This document shows positions 12,450 to 22,780 of a stretch of 64,000 nt of DNA, piece after piece. The position numbers and the translations under genes were made by a program. The stretch comes from Terana coerulea (lineage: Eukaryota > Basidiomycota > Agaricomycetes > Polyporales > Phanerochaetaceae), in the NCBI GenBank assembly GCA_024811115.1, contig JAKOGH010000097.1:62001-126000 (forward strand), written 5' to 3'. The notes beneath the pieces were generated by a model. That model was not told the origin of the DNA, ran no database searches, and was given only the letters and a program-made list of their open reading frames with translations. How positions within the stretch are numbered: the first letter of the stretch is position 1; each line of letters opens with the position of its first letter.

Positions 12450-12817
12450 ATGAACGCCCGTCCGCACAAGCAGTCCATGAGCGAGCTCAAGCTTCGCCGA
12501 CTGGCAGAACACAACCAGCGGCTGAAAGAGGACTTGAACAGGCCCCGCATTAAAGTCAGCGAGGCTAGTGCAAGGTATGTTCCCATCCTTGATGCGCAGG
12601 TTCGAAAGACCTCAAGTGCGTGCTCCTAGTCTGATACGGTATTGCAAGACCACGAAGGACTATCTGGCAAGTTCCATCCGTTGCATGTAAGGCTCTGTCT
12701 CTCAATTGCTGATTATCCGAACAACATTAGATTCCTTCTGTCTGGGGACAAGTGAGCAAAGCAGAAGATCCCTATGCGCCTCAAGCCGCCGAGGGCTGCA
12801 AGTGTGTCATTATGTGA
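12450..12817 (+). CDS. Heterotrimeric G-protein gamma subunit, copy 1
   Basis: G-gamma subunit (Ste18/Gpg type) that pairs with G-beta at the plasma membrane, in fungi chiefly for pheromone-receptor signalling. CDS is join(12450..12574, 12630..12666, 12731..12817), 82 residues. The helix [20 protein letters not shown] leads to [15 protein letters not shown], then [16 protein letters not shown] and C-terminal CKCVIM. The CaaX box CVIM predicts farnesylation, and the Cys two residues upstream could be palmitoylated. Intron 1 is 55 nt. Intron 2 (12667-12730) starts with GC (GCAAGT), an uncommon but functional GC-AG type, and the phase matches the second copy exactly. The paralogue lies 1.3 kb downstream in the same direction. 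Confidence 0.92.
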
Positions 12818-14119
12818 TACAGCTTCAGCCTCTTCAGTGGCAGCTGGCTTGGCTTGGATCCGGAGAACCGAGAAATTCAATATTGAAAGAAGAAAACTTG
12901 CGAAGGGAGAGCGTCGTGTCGTCGAGGTCAGGATATGGTACAAGGCATCGTCGCCCTCGCTTTCCTTTTCGCCAGGCGTTACCCATCATCCTTCACCGCC
13001 GCGTCCCAACGGTGATACACCTTTATACACACGCACTCCGCCGCTACACGTTGCGCGTGTAACCTGCACGTTCTTCCACCCCACGCTCGCAAAGCACCTA
13101 CCGTACTTTAATCCCCTTCCTCCGTATTTTCGCCGCGACCCCACGGAATTCTTTGTGTCTTATTTGCGTTCCAGGACACTCAGGACAACGCACAACCTCA
13201 ACTATATGACTTTTTCGTCGTACATATCTTCGCGCCGCAGTTTGTTCCCTCACTCCTCCTTCCCTCCTGTCGTAGCAACAATCTTCCTCTCTTCCGTCAT
13301 TTCCCTTCCAGCTTTTTTTGTTTGTTCTAGGCTTCTGTGTTCGACCATGTACCTAATTCCGCTTGGAGGAAGATTCCTAGTTTCAGCTCATCGGATACCA
13401 TGTTGTGTGATGTCTCAGTGGTCCCTCGCGCTCTCCTGATTCGCAAGGACTCGAGTGCCCATTTCCAACCACATGCATAGCCGTTCGGTGTTGCAGGCAC
13501 GGGTACGGGCGCCTCGCCAATGAGAACTCACGTGGCTGTCCATTGATGCATCAAAGTTGGGTGACATTGGGCATCGCCGGCTTAGACGACGACGACGAGC
13601 TCTCCCCGCCGTCTCTTCAGCACCGTCCACCACCCCTTTCCTCTTCTCTGTACCTTTGCCTTTCTATCTATCGCTTTCCTTCTGTGAGCAGCGACGCCTG
13701 GCACTCCTCTTGAACACAGCTCTGACCTTGACGCTTGACAGCGAGGGAAAACTGTATCTTCTTGTTGTCTCGCCTTGTCGCACTCGCAACACAGGTCGCC
13801 CAAGAACACTAGACTTGCACTCCTGCCACCACCGCCGCTGCCCGCCGCTGTCTCGTCGTCGTTTGCAGCGTCGTGCCGCGTCCTCTGAGCAACCGTGAGC
13901 CTAGCGTGCCTAGCTTCTCCCTTAGCCGTTCCTGATCGTTGGCGCTTTCGCTCTTCTCCCTCACCCCTTCGCTCTCATTCCACGTCCTTCAGCACCGTGC
14001 CACACCTGCGCCTGCAGTGCCCAAGCCGCTCTTTCACAGTCCCAAGCCACGCACTCGTAAAAGAGTGTTATCGCCCGTAGTCCCGGAAGTCGCACAGGCA
14101 CCCTCGAGTTTATCCCACG
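12818..14119. promoter_or_regulatory. Spacer between the two G-gamma genes; CT-rich promoter/leader of copy 2
   Basis: 1.3 kb with no supported gene, although one frame stays open for 221 codons (12774-13439) with a composition typical of a CT-rich spacer. Pyrimidine tracts are dense at 12950-13330 and 13590-14080 on the + strand, which fits a long leader for copy 2. No TATA box or repeat was recognised. Confidence 0.45.
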
Positions 14120-14681
14120 ATGAACTCTCGTCCACACAAGCAGTCTATGTCGGAGCTGAAGCTGAGGAGGTTGACGGAGCATAACCAAAGATTAAGAGAG
14201 GATTTGGCGAGGCCCAGGATAAGAGTGAGCGAAGCGAGTGCCAGGTGCGTTGACGTTCTTGGGTTGGGTACCGGTGGGATTGCACGCTGATGAATGAACC
14301 CTACTTCCTCCGTCCGGGTAACTTCGTACAACGTGCTGCAAATTATGGTGCCTATACACTTCCTTGTTGCAAACTATGAACTCGTCACCCTCAGTCTGAT
14401 ACGGTATTGCAAGACCACAAAAGATCCACTCGTGAGTATCCGCATATATTTCACACACATCCTGTGGCGGTATACACCTCTGCTGGCATCACCTCCACTC
14501 CCCACTTTGTGATTGCATCGCCTTCTACTGGCGCCACGATGTCTATCTGATTGTGCTGTACATGTACAGTCGCTGACTTACTTTGCTTCAGGTGCCGTCA
14601 GTATGGGGGCCTGTCGCGAAAAACGAAGACCCGTACGCATCGCAAGGGGGCGCGAAGGGCGGATGCTGCACCATACAATGA
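14120..14681 (+). CDS. Heterotrimeric G-protein gamma subunit, copy 2
   Basis: Second G-gamma gene. CDS is join(14120..14244, 14395..14431, 14592..14681), 83 residues. It shares [33 protein letters not shown] and [16 protein letters not shown] with copy 1 and ends GGCCTIQ. The CaaX box is CTIQ with a tandem upstream Cys, again fitting farnesylation plus palmitoylation. Splice positions and phases are identical to copy 1, but its introns are 150 and 160 nt instead of 55 and 64, and both have GT donors. Exon 2 differs from copy 1 at only a few bases. The copy looks intact, so the pair is a tandem duplication with both members retained. Confidence 0.93.
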
Positions 14682-15448
14682 CCTGGAGGCGTCTTCGCCG
14701 CTTACTTGGTCCCGTTTACCGCTCCCTCGCCTTCTACACCGCCCCCTCAGTTGTTGTTTCCCTTGGTACACTATCGCCTCACTGCTTGGGATGTGGTCCT
14801 TCCGGGCCCACACTCCTGTTACTCGTGCTCCTGCTCGCCCGCCCTACTGCAATTTTACTTATATCAACCGCTCTTTACCTCGACGTCGCCCCGTCGTCCT
14901 CTTCACACCGACTACCGTCTCCTCGATTACAAGACTCTATACTCGCGCCTTCCGGTGTATTGAAAGTAGATGTTCCCCGGCACCGACGCGCTGGGGACAA
15001 CAAGACGGAAAGCCGATCGCTGGCACTTCGAGAACGGGACTCGCGGAATGAGGTGCGATAAGCATGGAGACGAGTGGGATGGTTGGAAGGAATGATGGGT
15101 GTAATACTTCCGTGATCTAACATTCCTGAGATTCGGGCTTTCGTCTATGTCCATATCCTTGCCTTTCCTTTGTCTGCTAGTGTTATATACTTATTCACTC
15201 GTCTCCTGGTATCACTTTACATCTGGTCTGTATCCTCAGTCAATTGGTTTGCTTTCTGCTGGGCATCTTTACCTACAGTTACATCTTACAACTTGCCGAC
15301 GTTGAGAAGAGTTGTATGCTTTACCATGGAGCCCAACTCCGTGTGTGTCAGCCACGGAGAGCTGGGAAGAAGCGATCCGAACTACCTAGGTGGTGTTGTA
15401 AATGTGTAAAGGATCGAGATGATATACGACCACAGCAAGACGGTCATT
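14682..15448. other. Convergent spacer between G-gamma 2 and thioredoxin
   Basis: 767 bases with no recognisable gene. The part after 14690 is CT-rich and carries several overlapping open frames of low-complexity composition, none convincing. It should contain the 3' ends of both flanking transcripts. Confidence 0.45.
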
Positions 15449-16126
15449 TTACAACGTCTTGAGGAAATTCCGGATGCTTCCCTCCGGCAAAGCTCCCATG
15501 AATTTGCTTATGGGTTGGCCGTCCTTGAAAGCAATTACGGTCGGAAGAGACACAATCTGTGGGCGAAATGGTAGCCTGCGTGAATATACGGTATAGGAGA
15601 ATTGTACCGGATGTACTGACCTGATATTGTTGTGCGAGCTCAACCTGAGCGTCCGTGTCGATCGTGACAAGGTCCAAGGACTTGCCGCTACCAGTCTTCA
15701 CACTCTCGTCGGAAGTGAGACGTTTCAGAATAGGGGATATCATTTTGCATGGGCCACACCAGCTACAACCATATTGTATGAGCGACTGCGCACAGATAAT
15801 ATACTAGTAATGACGTACTCTGCGTAGAAGTCGACAAGGACGACCTTGTCCTTGTTCGCAATAGCCGTGCTGAACGTCTATAATTGTGCAAGTCGCATTG
15901 AAACGGCGAGGTCGTAGTCATGGTGTCAAGCGCAGTCCGACGCGTGGTTCATGGCGAATTCAAGGCTAGGTAAGTTAACTGACGATCCTCAGGCTGTAGA
16001 GGGCATGTACGATACCTCAGGGCTGACGTCCAAAAAGTGGTCATTCCGCCTCGCTGAAGCATGAAAGGTCCGGAGTGCTGAAGGCCGAGATCTGAGGGCA
16101 GTGCGGATGCCGGACGAGAGAGACAT
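15449..16126 (-). CDS. Mitochondrial thioredoxin
   Basis: Small disulfide reductase. CDS is complement(join(15449..15556, 15621..15762, 15829 region as 15819..15877, 16016..16126)), that is exons 16016-16126, 15819-15877, 15621-15762 and 15449-15556, giving 139 residues with all phases closing. The N-terminus MSLSSGIRTALRSRPSALRT is Arg/Ser-rich without acids, a mitochondrial presequence, followed by FHASARRNDHF. Exons 2 and 3 join to [20 protein letters not shown], with the active site WCGPC intact. Conserved VSLPTVIAFKDGQ contains the cis-Pro loop, and the protein ends NFLKTL. It is divergent from the cupredoxin gene. Confidence 0.93.
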
Positions 16127-16488
16127 GATTGTCAGTTGTGGTAGTCGGCTGCCTCGGTCATTGCGGAGACACTTCATCTGGGGAGTTAGGATCGGCGGTC
16201 GCCGAATCACTTCCTTGACGCCTCCCGCCACAACGCTGGCTTTGCTCTTCACCATCACCGCCAGTACCAACCGCAAATACACACATCATATACCTTTGCT
16301 CACTGTGCCCAACGACGAGCAGAATTGTCTCGTTCTAACAAGGTTTACCCCGCCCGCGCAACGCTATAACGTCGGAACTGAAAGCTTGACTCCTTGGAAA
16401 TGGCTATCAGAGGCTGATCGGGAGGCAATCTAGTGTGCTGTTGGCACGGCGACGGGCCAGACGACGGTTGCGCGATGGCATGGCAGAG

Positions 16489-16494
16489 TATAAA
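16489..16494 (+). promoter_or_regulatory. TATA box of the cupredoxin gene
   Basis: A perfect TATAAA lies just upstream of a CT-rich run and 271 bases before the start codon at 16765. If the UTR intron at 16585-16636 is removed, the spacing is ordinary for a fungal TATA promoter. Confidence 0.5.
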
Positions 16495-16584
16495 GTCTAC
16501 AGCCAGGCCCATCCGATAAGCACCCTTCGTCGCTCTCTCCCCTTCCTCTCTTTTCCTCAGGTCATTATCCCAACTACGAGCAGG

Positions 16585-16636
16585 GTACGTCCGCCTCTCT
16601 GTGTGCAAAGAACCCCGTTCTAACGCACAAATGCAG
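16585..16636 (+). other. Probable 5' UTR intron of the cupredoxin gene
   Basis: A strong donor GTACGT at 16585-16590 and an acceptor ATGCAG ending at 16636 delimit 52 bases, the usual intron size in this window, within the leader of the cupredoxin gene. Inferred from splice-site quality only. Confidence 0.45.
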
Positions 16637-16764
16637 GCTCGATTCGGTTCATTCTTTCGTCGACAGCCAGCACTGCTCGTTATCAGCCCAAGTAGAACTT
16701 GAAGTTCGAAGTCTTTCATTACTCGCTTAGTCCAACCCCTCCAAGACCACCGTCCCGAATCATC

Positions 16765-17470
16765 ATGCGTTTCTCCGCCGTCCTCGCTGCCATTCCCTTC
16801 ATCGGTGCTGCTGTCGCCGAGATCATCAACGTCCAGGTTGGTGCAAACGGCACGCTCGCCTTCAACCCTTCGGAGGTCACCGCTCAGAACGGTGATACTA
16901 TCGCCTTCACCTTGTAAGACTGCCCATCACCCCAATTTTCGTCTAAATGCATTACTGATCATTTTCCATAGCTTGTCGAAGAACCACACCCTGACGCAGT
17001 CCACGTTCGCTAGCCCATGCACGAACATGAGCGACGCTGGCCTCGACTCTGGCTTCCAGTTCGTCCCTGCGAACGCCACGAGCTTCCAGCAGTACAGCTT
17101 CAACATGACGAACGTCACCGCCCCTCTCTGGTTCTACTGCCGTCAAGCTGGGTGAGTCTCCCTTTGTTGTTACCCAGTCTTGCAAAACTCATACCTCCGC
17201 AGACACTGCGCTAAGGGAATGGTCTTCGCCGTGAACCCCACCCCAGAGAAGAGCTTCGATACTTTCCAGAAGGCTGCCATCGCCACCGCCGCGAACACCA
17301 CCAACACCACGACCAGCAGCTCCGCGTCGGGCACCACGCCCTCTGCGTCTGCCAGCGGCACTACACCCTCCGCGAGCGCCTCCGCCAACAGCGCCGCGTC
17401 CATCAAGATGGGCAGCGCCGCTGGCTTGCTCCTGTCCGGTGTTGGCCTCGTTGCTGGCCTTGTTCTCTGA
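16765..17470 (+). CDS. GPI-anchored extracellular cupredoxin (serine-rich)
   Basis: Secreted, wall- or membrane-anchored blue-copper-like protein. CDS is join(16765..16913, 16972..17151, 17203..17470), 198 residues. A signal peptide is clear (MRFSAVLAAIPFIGAAVAE). The cupredoxin domain includes INVQVGANGTLAFNPSEVTA, NGDTIAF, a His in KNHTLTQSTF, and the C-terminal copper loop WFYCRQAGHCAKGMVF. That loop keeps Cys, His and Met in type-1 spacing, so copper binding is plausible. A Ser/Thr/Ala-rich linker of about 45 residues follows. The C-terminus GSAAGLLLSGVGLVAGLVL is a GPI-attachment signal. Related fungal proteins are often called extracellular serine-rich proteins; their physiological role is not settled. 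Confidence 0.9.
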
Positions 17471-17867
17471 TCGGGACATGATTGCATGATTTTACCGTGT
17501 GGGTTTCTTGGACTTTTGGATTACACCTCGAGTGGTGCTCTTGTCGTAGTGCTGTGCATACTTACACTCTGTACACTTGTGTTGTCGACCGAACCGTATG
17601 GTTGTGGAATCAAGTTTTTGACCTGGGATGCATTCATACTGGACCTCTCGAGTGTGCGTTGGTGTGTGTGGTCACCAGTACGTACATGCATTGCGTCGAG
17701 TTATCGCGCAAGTCAGTGAGTAACTCGCGATAGGTCTGACGTCGACGTCTGTGTCTGAACTCGACACCAATCCATTCTAACGCAACAGACTCCAGAATGT
17801 GATTAAACCATGCGAGTATACCCAGCTACCCTTAAGTTCCCAGCAAATGAAATATGGTTCGTTCTTC
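17471..17867. other. Convergent spacer cupredoxin/VPS54
   Basis: 397 bases between two stop codons, with T-rich stretches suited to 3' UTRs. No gene recognised. Confidence 0.45.
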
Positions 17868-20800
17868 TCAACTCTCCCCATCCGTGTCATCCGGCTCTGG
17901 CAGAGGGATCGGCTGCGGCCTGGGTAGCGGCGAATTGGGCCTGCTCCCAGGTCGACTCCCCGGCCGACTGCTCGGCATGGGCAGCGTCGGCGACTTGGGC
18001 GGTATCGGCGGCAGCCCGTCGCCGTTGAGCACGCCGTCGATGCTCTGCGGCTCCTCGGTGAGCCCGTTCGGCGACGGCGACAGGAACGTGCGGGAGCCGT
18101 TGTCGCCGTTGTACAGCGGCGTGCTGGCCCCGTTGGGGTAGTTCGGGCTCAGCGGGTGGTCCGCCATGGCCGTCGGCGTGTTCGGCCTGGGCTCGGGCGA
18201 TGGGCTGACAGGGAGGCAAGGCCTTCTCGCTCTCGCTGAGCGGCGTGCCTGCTGTCAGGTGGGTCTGCGGCTGGGCGGGAATGGGCGAGGCGGTCGTAGG
18301 CGTTGACGCCTTCGCCTTCAGGGTGTCCATCCTGCTGAACATGTGTGCAAATCGGGACGCGTTCGCGCTGGCAGGGGCAGCAGGCGTCCCGGGGGCTGGC
18401 GTGGCTGGTGTAGGGGTAGCAACACGCTTCTCTTGCACGACGATCTCGAGCATTGCGGTCGGTGCACGGACGTTCTTGAGAGCTGATAGCTTTTCGTGAA
18501 GATGACGCACGTCTGCGAGCATTCTGTATAAGGAGCCAATGATTAGCAGATTGAACACACATTGCGCCAGTTCACTTGCCTCTCTTTCGCCTCTGCTGAA
18601 GGCAGTTCGATGGCCCCGTACTCCTCCGACAGTCGATGGTTTATGGCAGCGAAGACTTGCGTCATGACGTACTACGCCGACACGGGAATCAGACTGGTGG
18701 CTCATAGTTGCAATAGCTAACCAACTTACCTCGACGATGGATACAGAGAGGTACCGCGATAGGACCTTATGAAGTGTGACAGTCTCTTTGATGAGTAGCT
18801 CCATATATTCGTTGATCCCTCCGCCTTCCTTCGGCACATCCCACTTGACAGCTTGCAGAGTGCGTATATGCGCACTAAGTCGGTCGCCCATAATGGCGAT
18901 AAGCTTAGCATGAATCTCATTCTGATGCTCCTGATAGTCCTTAGTAGAGTACTCGCATCAGCACATCGTACTCGAAGTGCCTCAGTGTGCTTACCCGCTT
19001 GAGCTTGTCAAATTCAATCAACATGACGGCTTGTTTCTGGCCTAGATGTCTTCTGAACGCCTCTCTCACATAGGGTATAAGAGAGATCATAATCGAAAGA
19101 CTCTGCGAAGCCAGCGCTGGACGACATAGCCATTAATAACTGGAAAGCAACATGACAGTGACGCGGCTGGCAGACTCACCCAAGTGTTTAGCGGTGATGT
19201 TCTTCAAACCAGCACTCCGCATAGCTCCAGCACCCAAAACTACCTGGCATGTCCTCGAGTTGAAAGCTTTCATCAATTCGATGACGCGTGACACGCTCTC
19301 AGTGGTCAGAGTCTCCATGTTGATGATGACCTTGAGGTAGTCTGCAAGCAAAAGCAACACCTCTGTCGTCGCAGACACCGCAAAGAAATGCCTTCCTTCG
19401 ATGAGAAGGTGCTTTCCAGGCGCATGTGACGCCGAACGCCGCTTGGAAGACGGGGACCCGGAGGGATTGGGTGACAAACGTGACGGTGCATGGTGGGGCA
19501 TTAGTGGTGACGGCACTGGTGATGAGGGTTGGCCAAGAATGCCATTCACCCCTAACGCCGGCGATTTCAGGCCAGCAGACGTCGGCATTGGAGATGCGGG
19601 GGGTTCCGTGGAGGCGTCCTGTGGCGATGGATCGAAAACGAACTCAGCAGGGTCTCGTACAGACGCATCAACGATGAGGTTGACAGTGGTCTGAACAAGA
19701 GATGAGACCTCTGCCGGGCTCCATTGCTCGTCTTCAACTAGCTTCGCCGAAGCGCTGAGGCGGGTTTGGTGGAAGGCTTGCAAGAAAGACTTAGACTGGG
19801 GGTATAATCAACTTGACATGCCGAGAGGGGCGAGTAAATAGACCGACCTGTCCGACGATAGCCCCCCGTAACCCAACGATCATGCGTCGGCTCAGCATTT
19901 CACTTCTAACGACAAACTCCCACGTCGTCGTGAACAGCTCGTAGAACTCTCTAAGATGAAGCTTAGAGTGCTCCTCGGAACGGACGCTTATTACTCTGGC
20001 GGCACAAGCATTGACAAGTTCTGCGGCGGTTGTCAATGTCTCTTGCAACGCCGGTGCTAGAACTGCAGAAGCGGTGGCGGAACCCGAGTCGGTAGTAGCT
20101 TGATGGGGCGAGAGCGAAGGACGTCTAAAGCAGATATCAGCGAGCCGCATATTAGGGCATGCAATGACAACCGACCTTGATTGCACCGACTCTGCAATGT
20201 CCAAAACTAGAGTGTTTTTGAGCTTGAAGGCCTTCGATGGAACCAATGAAGGCCTTGTACATCGTGACAGCGTTTGCCAAGAACGTAGTATGATCTAACC
20301 CGCGAATGTTCTTGACTGTATCTGTGCTATATGTTGCCACATACAGGATAGTGGGGGTAAGAAAAGAGCAGAACACCAATTGTGAGCCCATATACTCGTG
20401 GATTCATGCCATAGGACGTACGATGGAGCGGAAGTGAAGTCTGAGTCGTCTCCAAGGTCGAAGATAAGTAAATGCTAAATGCGAAATTGCAAGCGGAGTC
20501 AGTCAAGTTACTGATGCCTGTAATAAGTCGCGTGGTCACTCACCTCCTTGAGTATGCCCTTCACCTCGAGACATGCGATGTCCCTCCATTGTCTAACCGC
20601 ATCGTGGGCAGCTCCCGTTCGAATGAGTGCATGTAGCAAAGGCCGCAGCCGGTCTTCCATGGAAATCTGCATCTCGACCTCCTTCTCCTTCTCCGTCTTA
20701 GGTGTGTCGGTAGCGACACGGCTAATGCGATCGAGTAAGTCTACTCGGAGGACCGAAACAAGCTCAGCTGAGAGAGATGTTGCTATGTGTGTCGTCAGAG

Positions 20801-22238
20801 CTTGTAGTTGTGCAGGAAGAGTTGAGAAGGCCGAAAGGGAAGAGAGCGGAATAGACAATGTCGGTTTCAACGGTCCTGGTGTTGATACAACAGAGCTCGG
20901 AATATGGTGGGAAGCCCGCGGGGATCGTGACAATGGAGACCGCGGCCTACGCAAAGAGCGAGGGGGAGAATCAGACCCGTCTTCTTGTACAGTCGGTAAG
21001 GGTGAAAGCCTTCCGCTACGATCCTTGCGTTGTTCGGGGGCGGGACGTCCGCTGGCACTGAATGCTCCCTGACATACGCCGCCGAATCCCATAGCCTCTC
21101 CAACTCTTCCACCACGTCCAAAGCCTCACCCCACTGTCCAGCACCAACAAGCCCTCTTGCCACACCCAACATCTCTTGCACTGCGCCCACTTCGTGCAGC
21201 GCCTTCTTGACCTTCCTAACATTCCTCTTCCTTTCCTCCAAAACGACCACGCCTAGTCCCTTCTTTGCCGTGCCCTCGTCAACTTGCTTTAGCAGACCGC
21301 GTAAGGATGATATACGCGTCAGGCATCCCGAGCTCTCGCTTTGAAGGTCTTGAAGGTTGGATAATGCCGCAAAGAAGCTATGCGACCGAATGCTGATCTC
21401 CCTAACGAGATGTTGCTCTATGGTGTCGAGGTACGTGGGAAGTGTGTCCAATGGAGGCTGATAGGTTGTCGGGTCCAGGGTCTCGGATAAAGTGGAGAAA
21501 TTAGACATGGAAGGATCCTGTTGCAGTATAGAGGAGAACGTCCGGGGATCCCCAATGTTGAACTCCTTGCCGAAGAACAAAGACGGCACGGAGTCTAGTG
21601 GTGGAAGAGGTTTTGTTTGTCCTGGACGAGGCGTGCGGTGGTTCATCCTGATCTTGCTGTGTACCAGATTCCTCGATGTTACCCACACGCGCGACACCTT
21701 CCCGCCCCAGCTCCGCATTCCGTTTGAAGTCATCCCACTCCGGCGCGACAGATTTCAAGTACGCGTCGAAGTCCTTTCGACGGACCCTAGGCAAATCTGC
21801 AGGCGGGACAGCAGGCAATGCAGAGTGGGCCTTCGGAGGTGCTTGCCGTTTATGAGGGTTGTTCAGGACAGTAGATATTGCTGGACAGGCATTGCCAGGC
21901 GCATGAACGAACGCCAACGAGAGTAACAGCAAGTCCACGCACCGTGAAACCCATGTATTGAGCTTGTCCACTCTGACCCTACGCCGCCAACAGCATTTGT
22001 GCCAGCCAGCGCAAGGTTTGCGCTGGACGGTGTGTGCAGCTCTCCATATGGTCCTACCGTTGCACCCAGGTTCAAGTAATCTCCACGGCCTTCAGTCGTC
22101 TCGGAAACGCTTCCAGGGCCCTTCTTGTGTGGCACATCCCAAGCGAACCTATATGGCCGTGGTGTCGCATTTGGGTAAGGCAGGGAGGTCGCCAATAGGT
22201 GAGCCAGGCCGAGACGAGCTAGAAGCGTACTCGGACAT
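17868..22238 (-). CDS. VPS54: VPS54, GARP complex subunit (four frame breaks)
   Basis: Subunit of the GARP tethering complex, which captures endosome-derived vesicles at the trans-Golgi. The start MSEYASSSSRPGSP is at 22238. Exon 1 continues to YRFAWDVPHKKGPG and SSIHGFHAISTVLNNPHKRQ, a family hallmark. Next are KDFDAYLKSVAPEWDDF, EFNIGDPRTFSSIL, TIEQHLVREISIRSHSFFAALSN, LSSLRGLLKQVDEGTA and IACLEVKGILKE. The C-terminal Vps54 domain has FYELFTTTWEFVVRSEML, GRHFFAVSATTEVLLLLADYL and LKNITAKHLALASQSL, then a Pro/Ser-rich tail. Breaks: T3 22170-22172 (one extra), about 21610-21650 (one extra), T5 20215-20219 (one short) and about 18200-18215 (one extra, in the tail). Correcting them gives continuous family sequence. 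Confidence 0.88.
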
Positions 22239-22697
22239 GCTGTACCCTGGGTATCACGAGTAGACGATGACGCTGCGTAACTGGATGCTGGAGTATTACT
22301 GCTCCAGGGTCATGTAATCCAAAACTTGTGACACGAAAACCAGGCTAAGGATAGATATCTGTGGCAGGCGGACGACTCGGAAATGTATGAAGTGAAGCTG
22401 CTAAAGCTAGGCCAATTCTGCGAGCCGTCGTGCGCCCGTGCTGACTAGTAATGGATACGTAAGCACACCTAACGCTAAGTACACCGTATACAACGGCTTG
22501 CACTGTACAGCCAGAGAATCGCCGGAGTAAGACTTTGAAACTCGCACTAAGCTCACAATCCATGGTTCTTGGCTACGGAATCGTGCGGAGTTGGAGTCTT
22601 TGGACGGCCTTAAATTCAAACCAAAAAAATGGAACTAAATCATTATCCGAATAATGGTAGACTGTGCATCGAAACAAAAATAGTCTTGAGAATCTGA
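22239..22697. other. VPS54 upstream region
   Basis: 459 bases with no gene recognised; the part nearest 22239 should hold the VPS54 promoter. An AT-rich stretch at 22615-22690 lies next to the downstream (3') side of the leftward tRNA gene. Confidence 0.4.
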
Positions 22698-22780
22698 AGG
22701 CACTACCAGGGTTCGAACCTGGGTTCCAGGAAATCAGGCGCAGTCAAAATCCTGAGTGATAACCACTACACTATAGTGCC
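22698..22780 (-). tRNA. tRNA-Gln (anticodon TTG) with 11-nt intron
   Basis: On the minus strand the acceptor arm GGCACTA pairs with TAGTGCC, followed by discriminator T (22698). The D arm TAGTGTAGTGGTTATCAC is the same as in yeast tRNA-Gln. The anticodon stem CAGGA/TCCTG encloses loop TT-TTG-A. An 11-base intron (22733-22743) follows position 37, the canonical place, and position 38 is T. The T arm is CCAGG-TTCGAAC-CCTGG, containing the B box. A T-run for Pol III termination, expected just downstream (below 22698), is not obvious at once; the AAAAA at 22675-22679 on the + strand supplies T5 on the transcript strand. Confidence 0.95.

Larger units (their letters stand above)
16127..16764. promoter_or_regulatory. 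Divergent promoter thioredoxin/cupredoxin
   Basis: 638 bases between divergent start codons. It contains a TATAAA box and a probable 5' UTR intron of the cupredoxin gene, listed separately. A CT-rich run at 16500-16560 probably marks the transcription start zone of the rightward gene. Confidence 0.5.

Noticed and set aside
12774..13439. 221-codon + strand frame between the G-gamma genes
   Set aside because: It overlaps the last exon of G-gamma 1 in another frame and runs through CT-rich leader sequence; composition (FSSYISSRRSLFPHSSF) is that of translated pyrimidine tracts.
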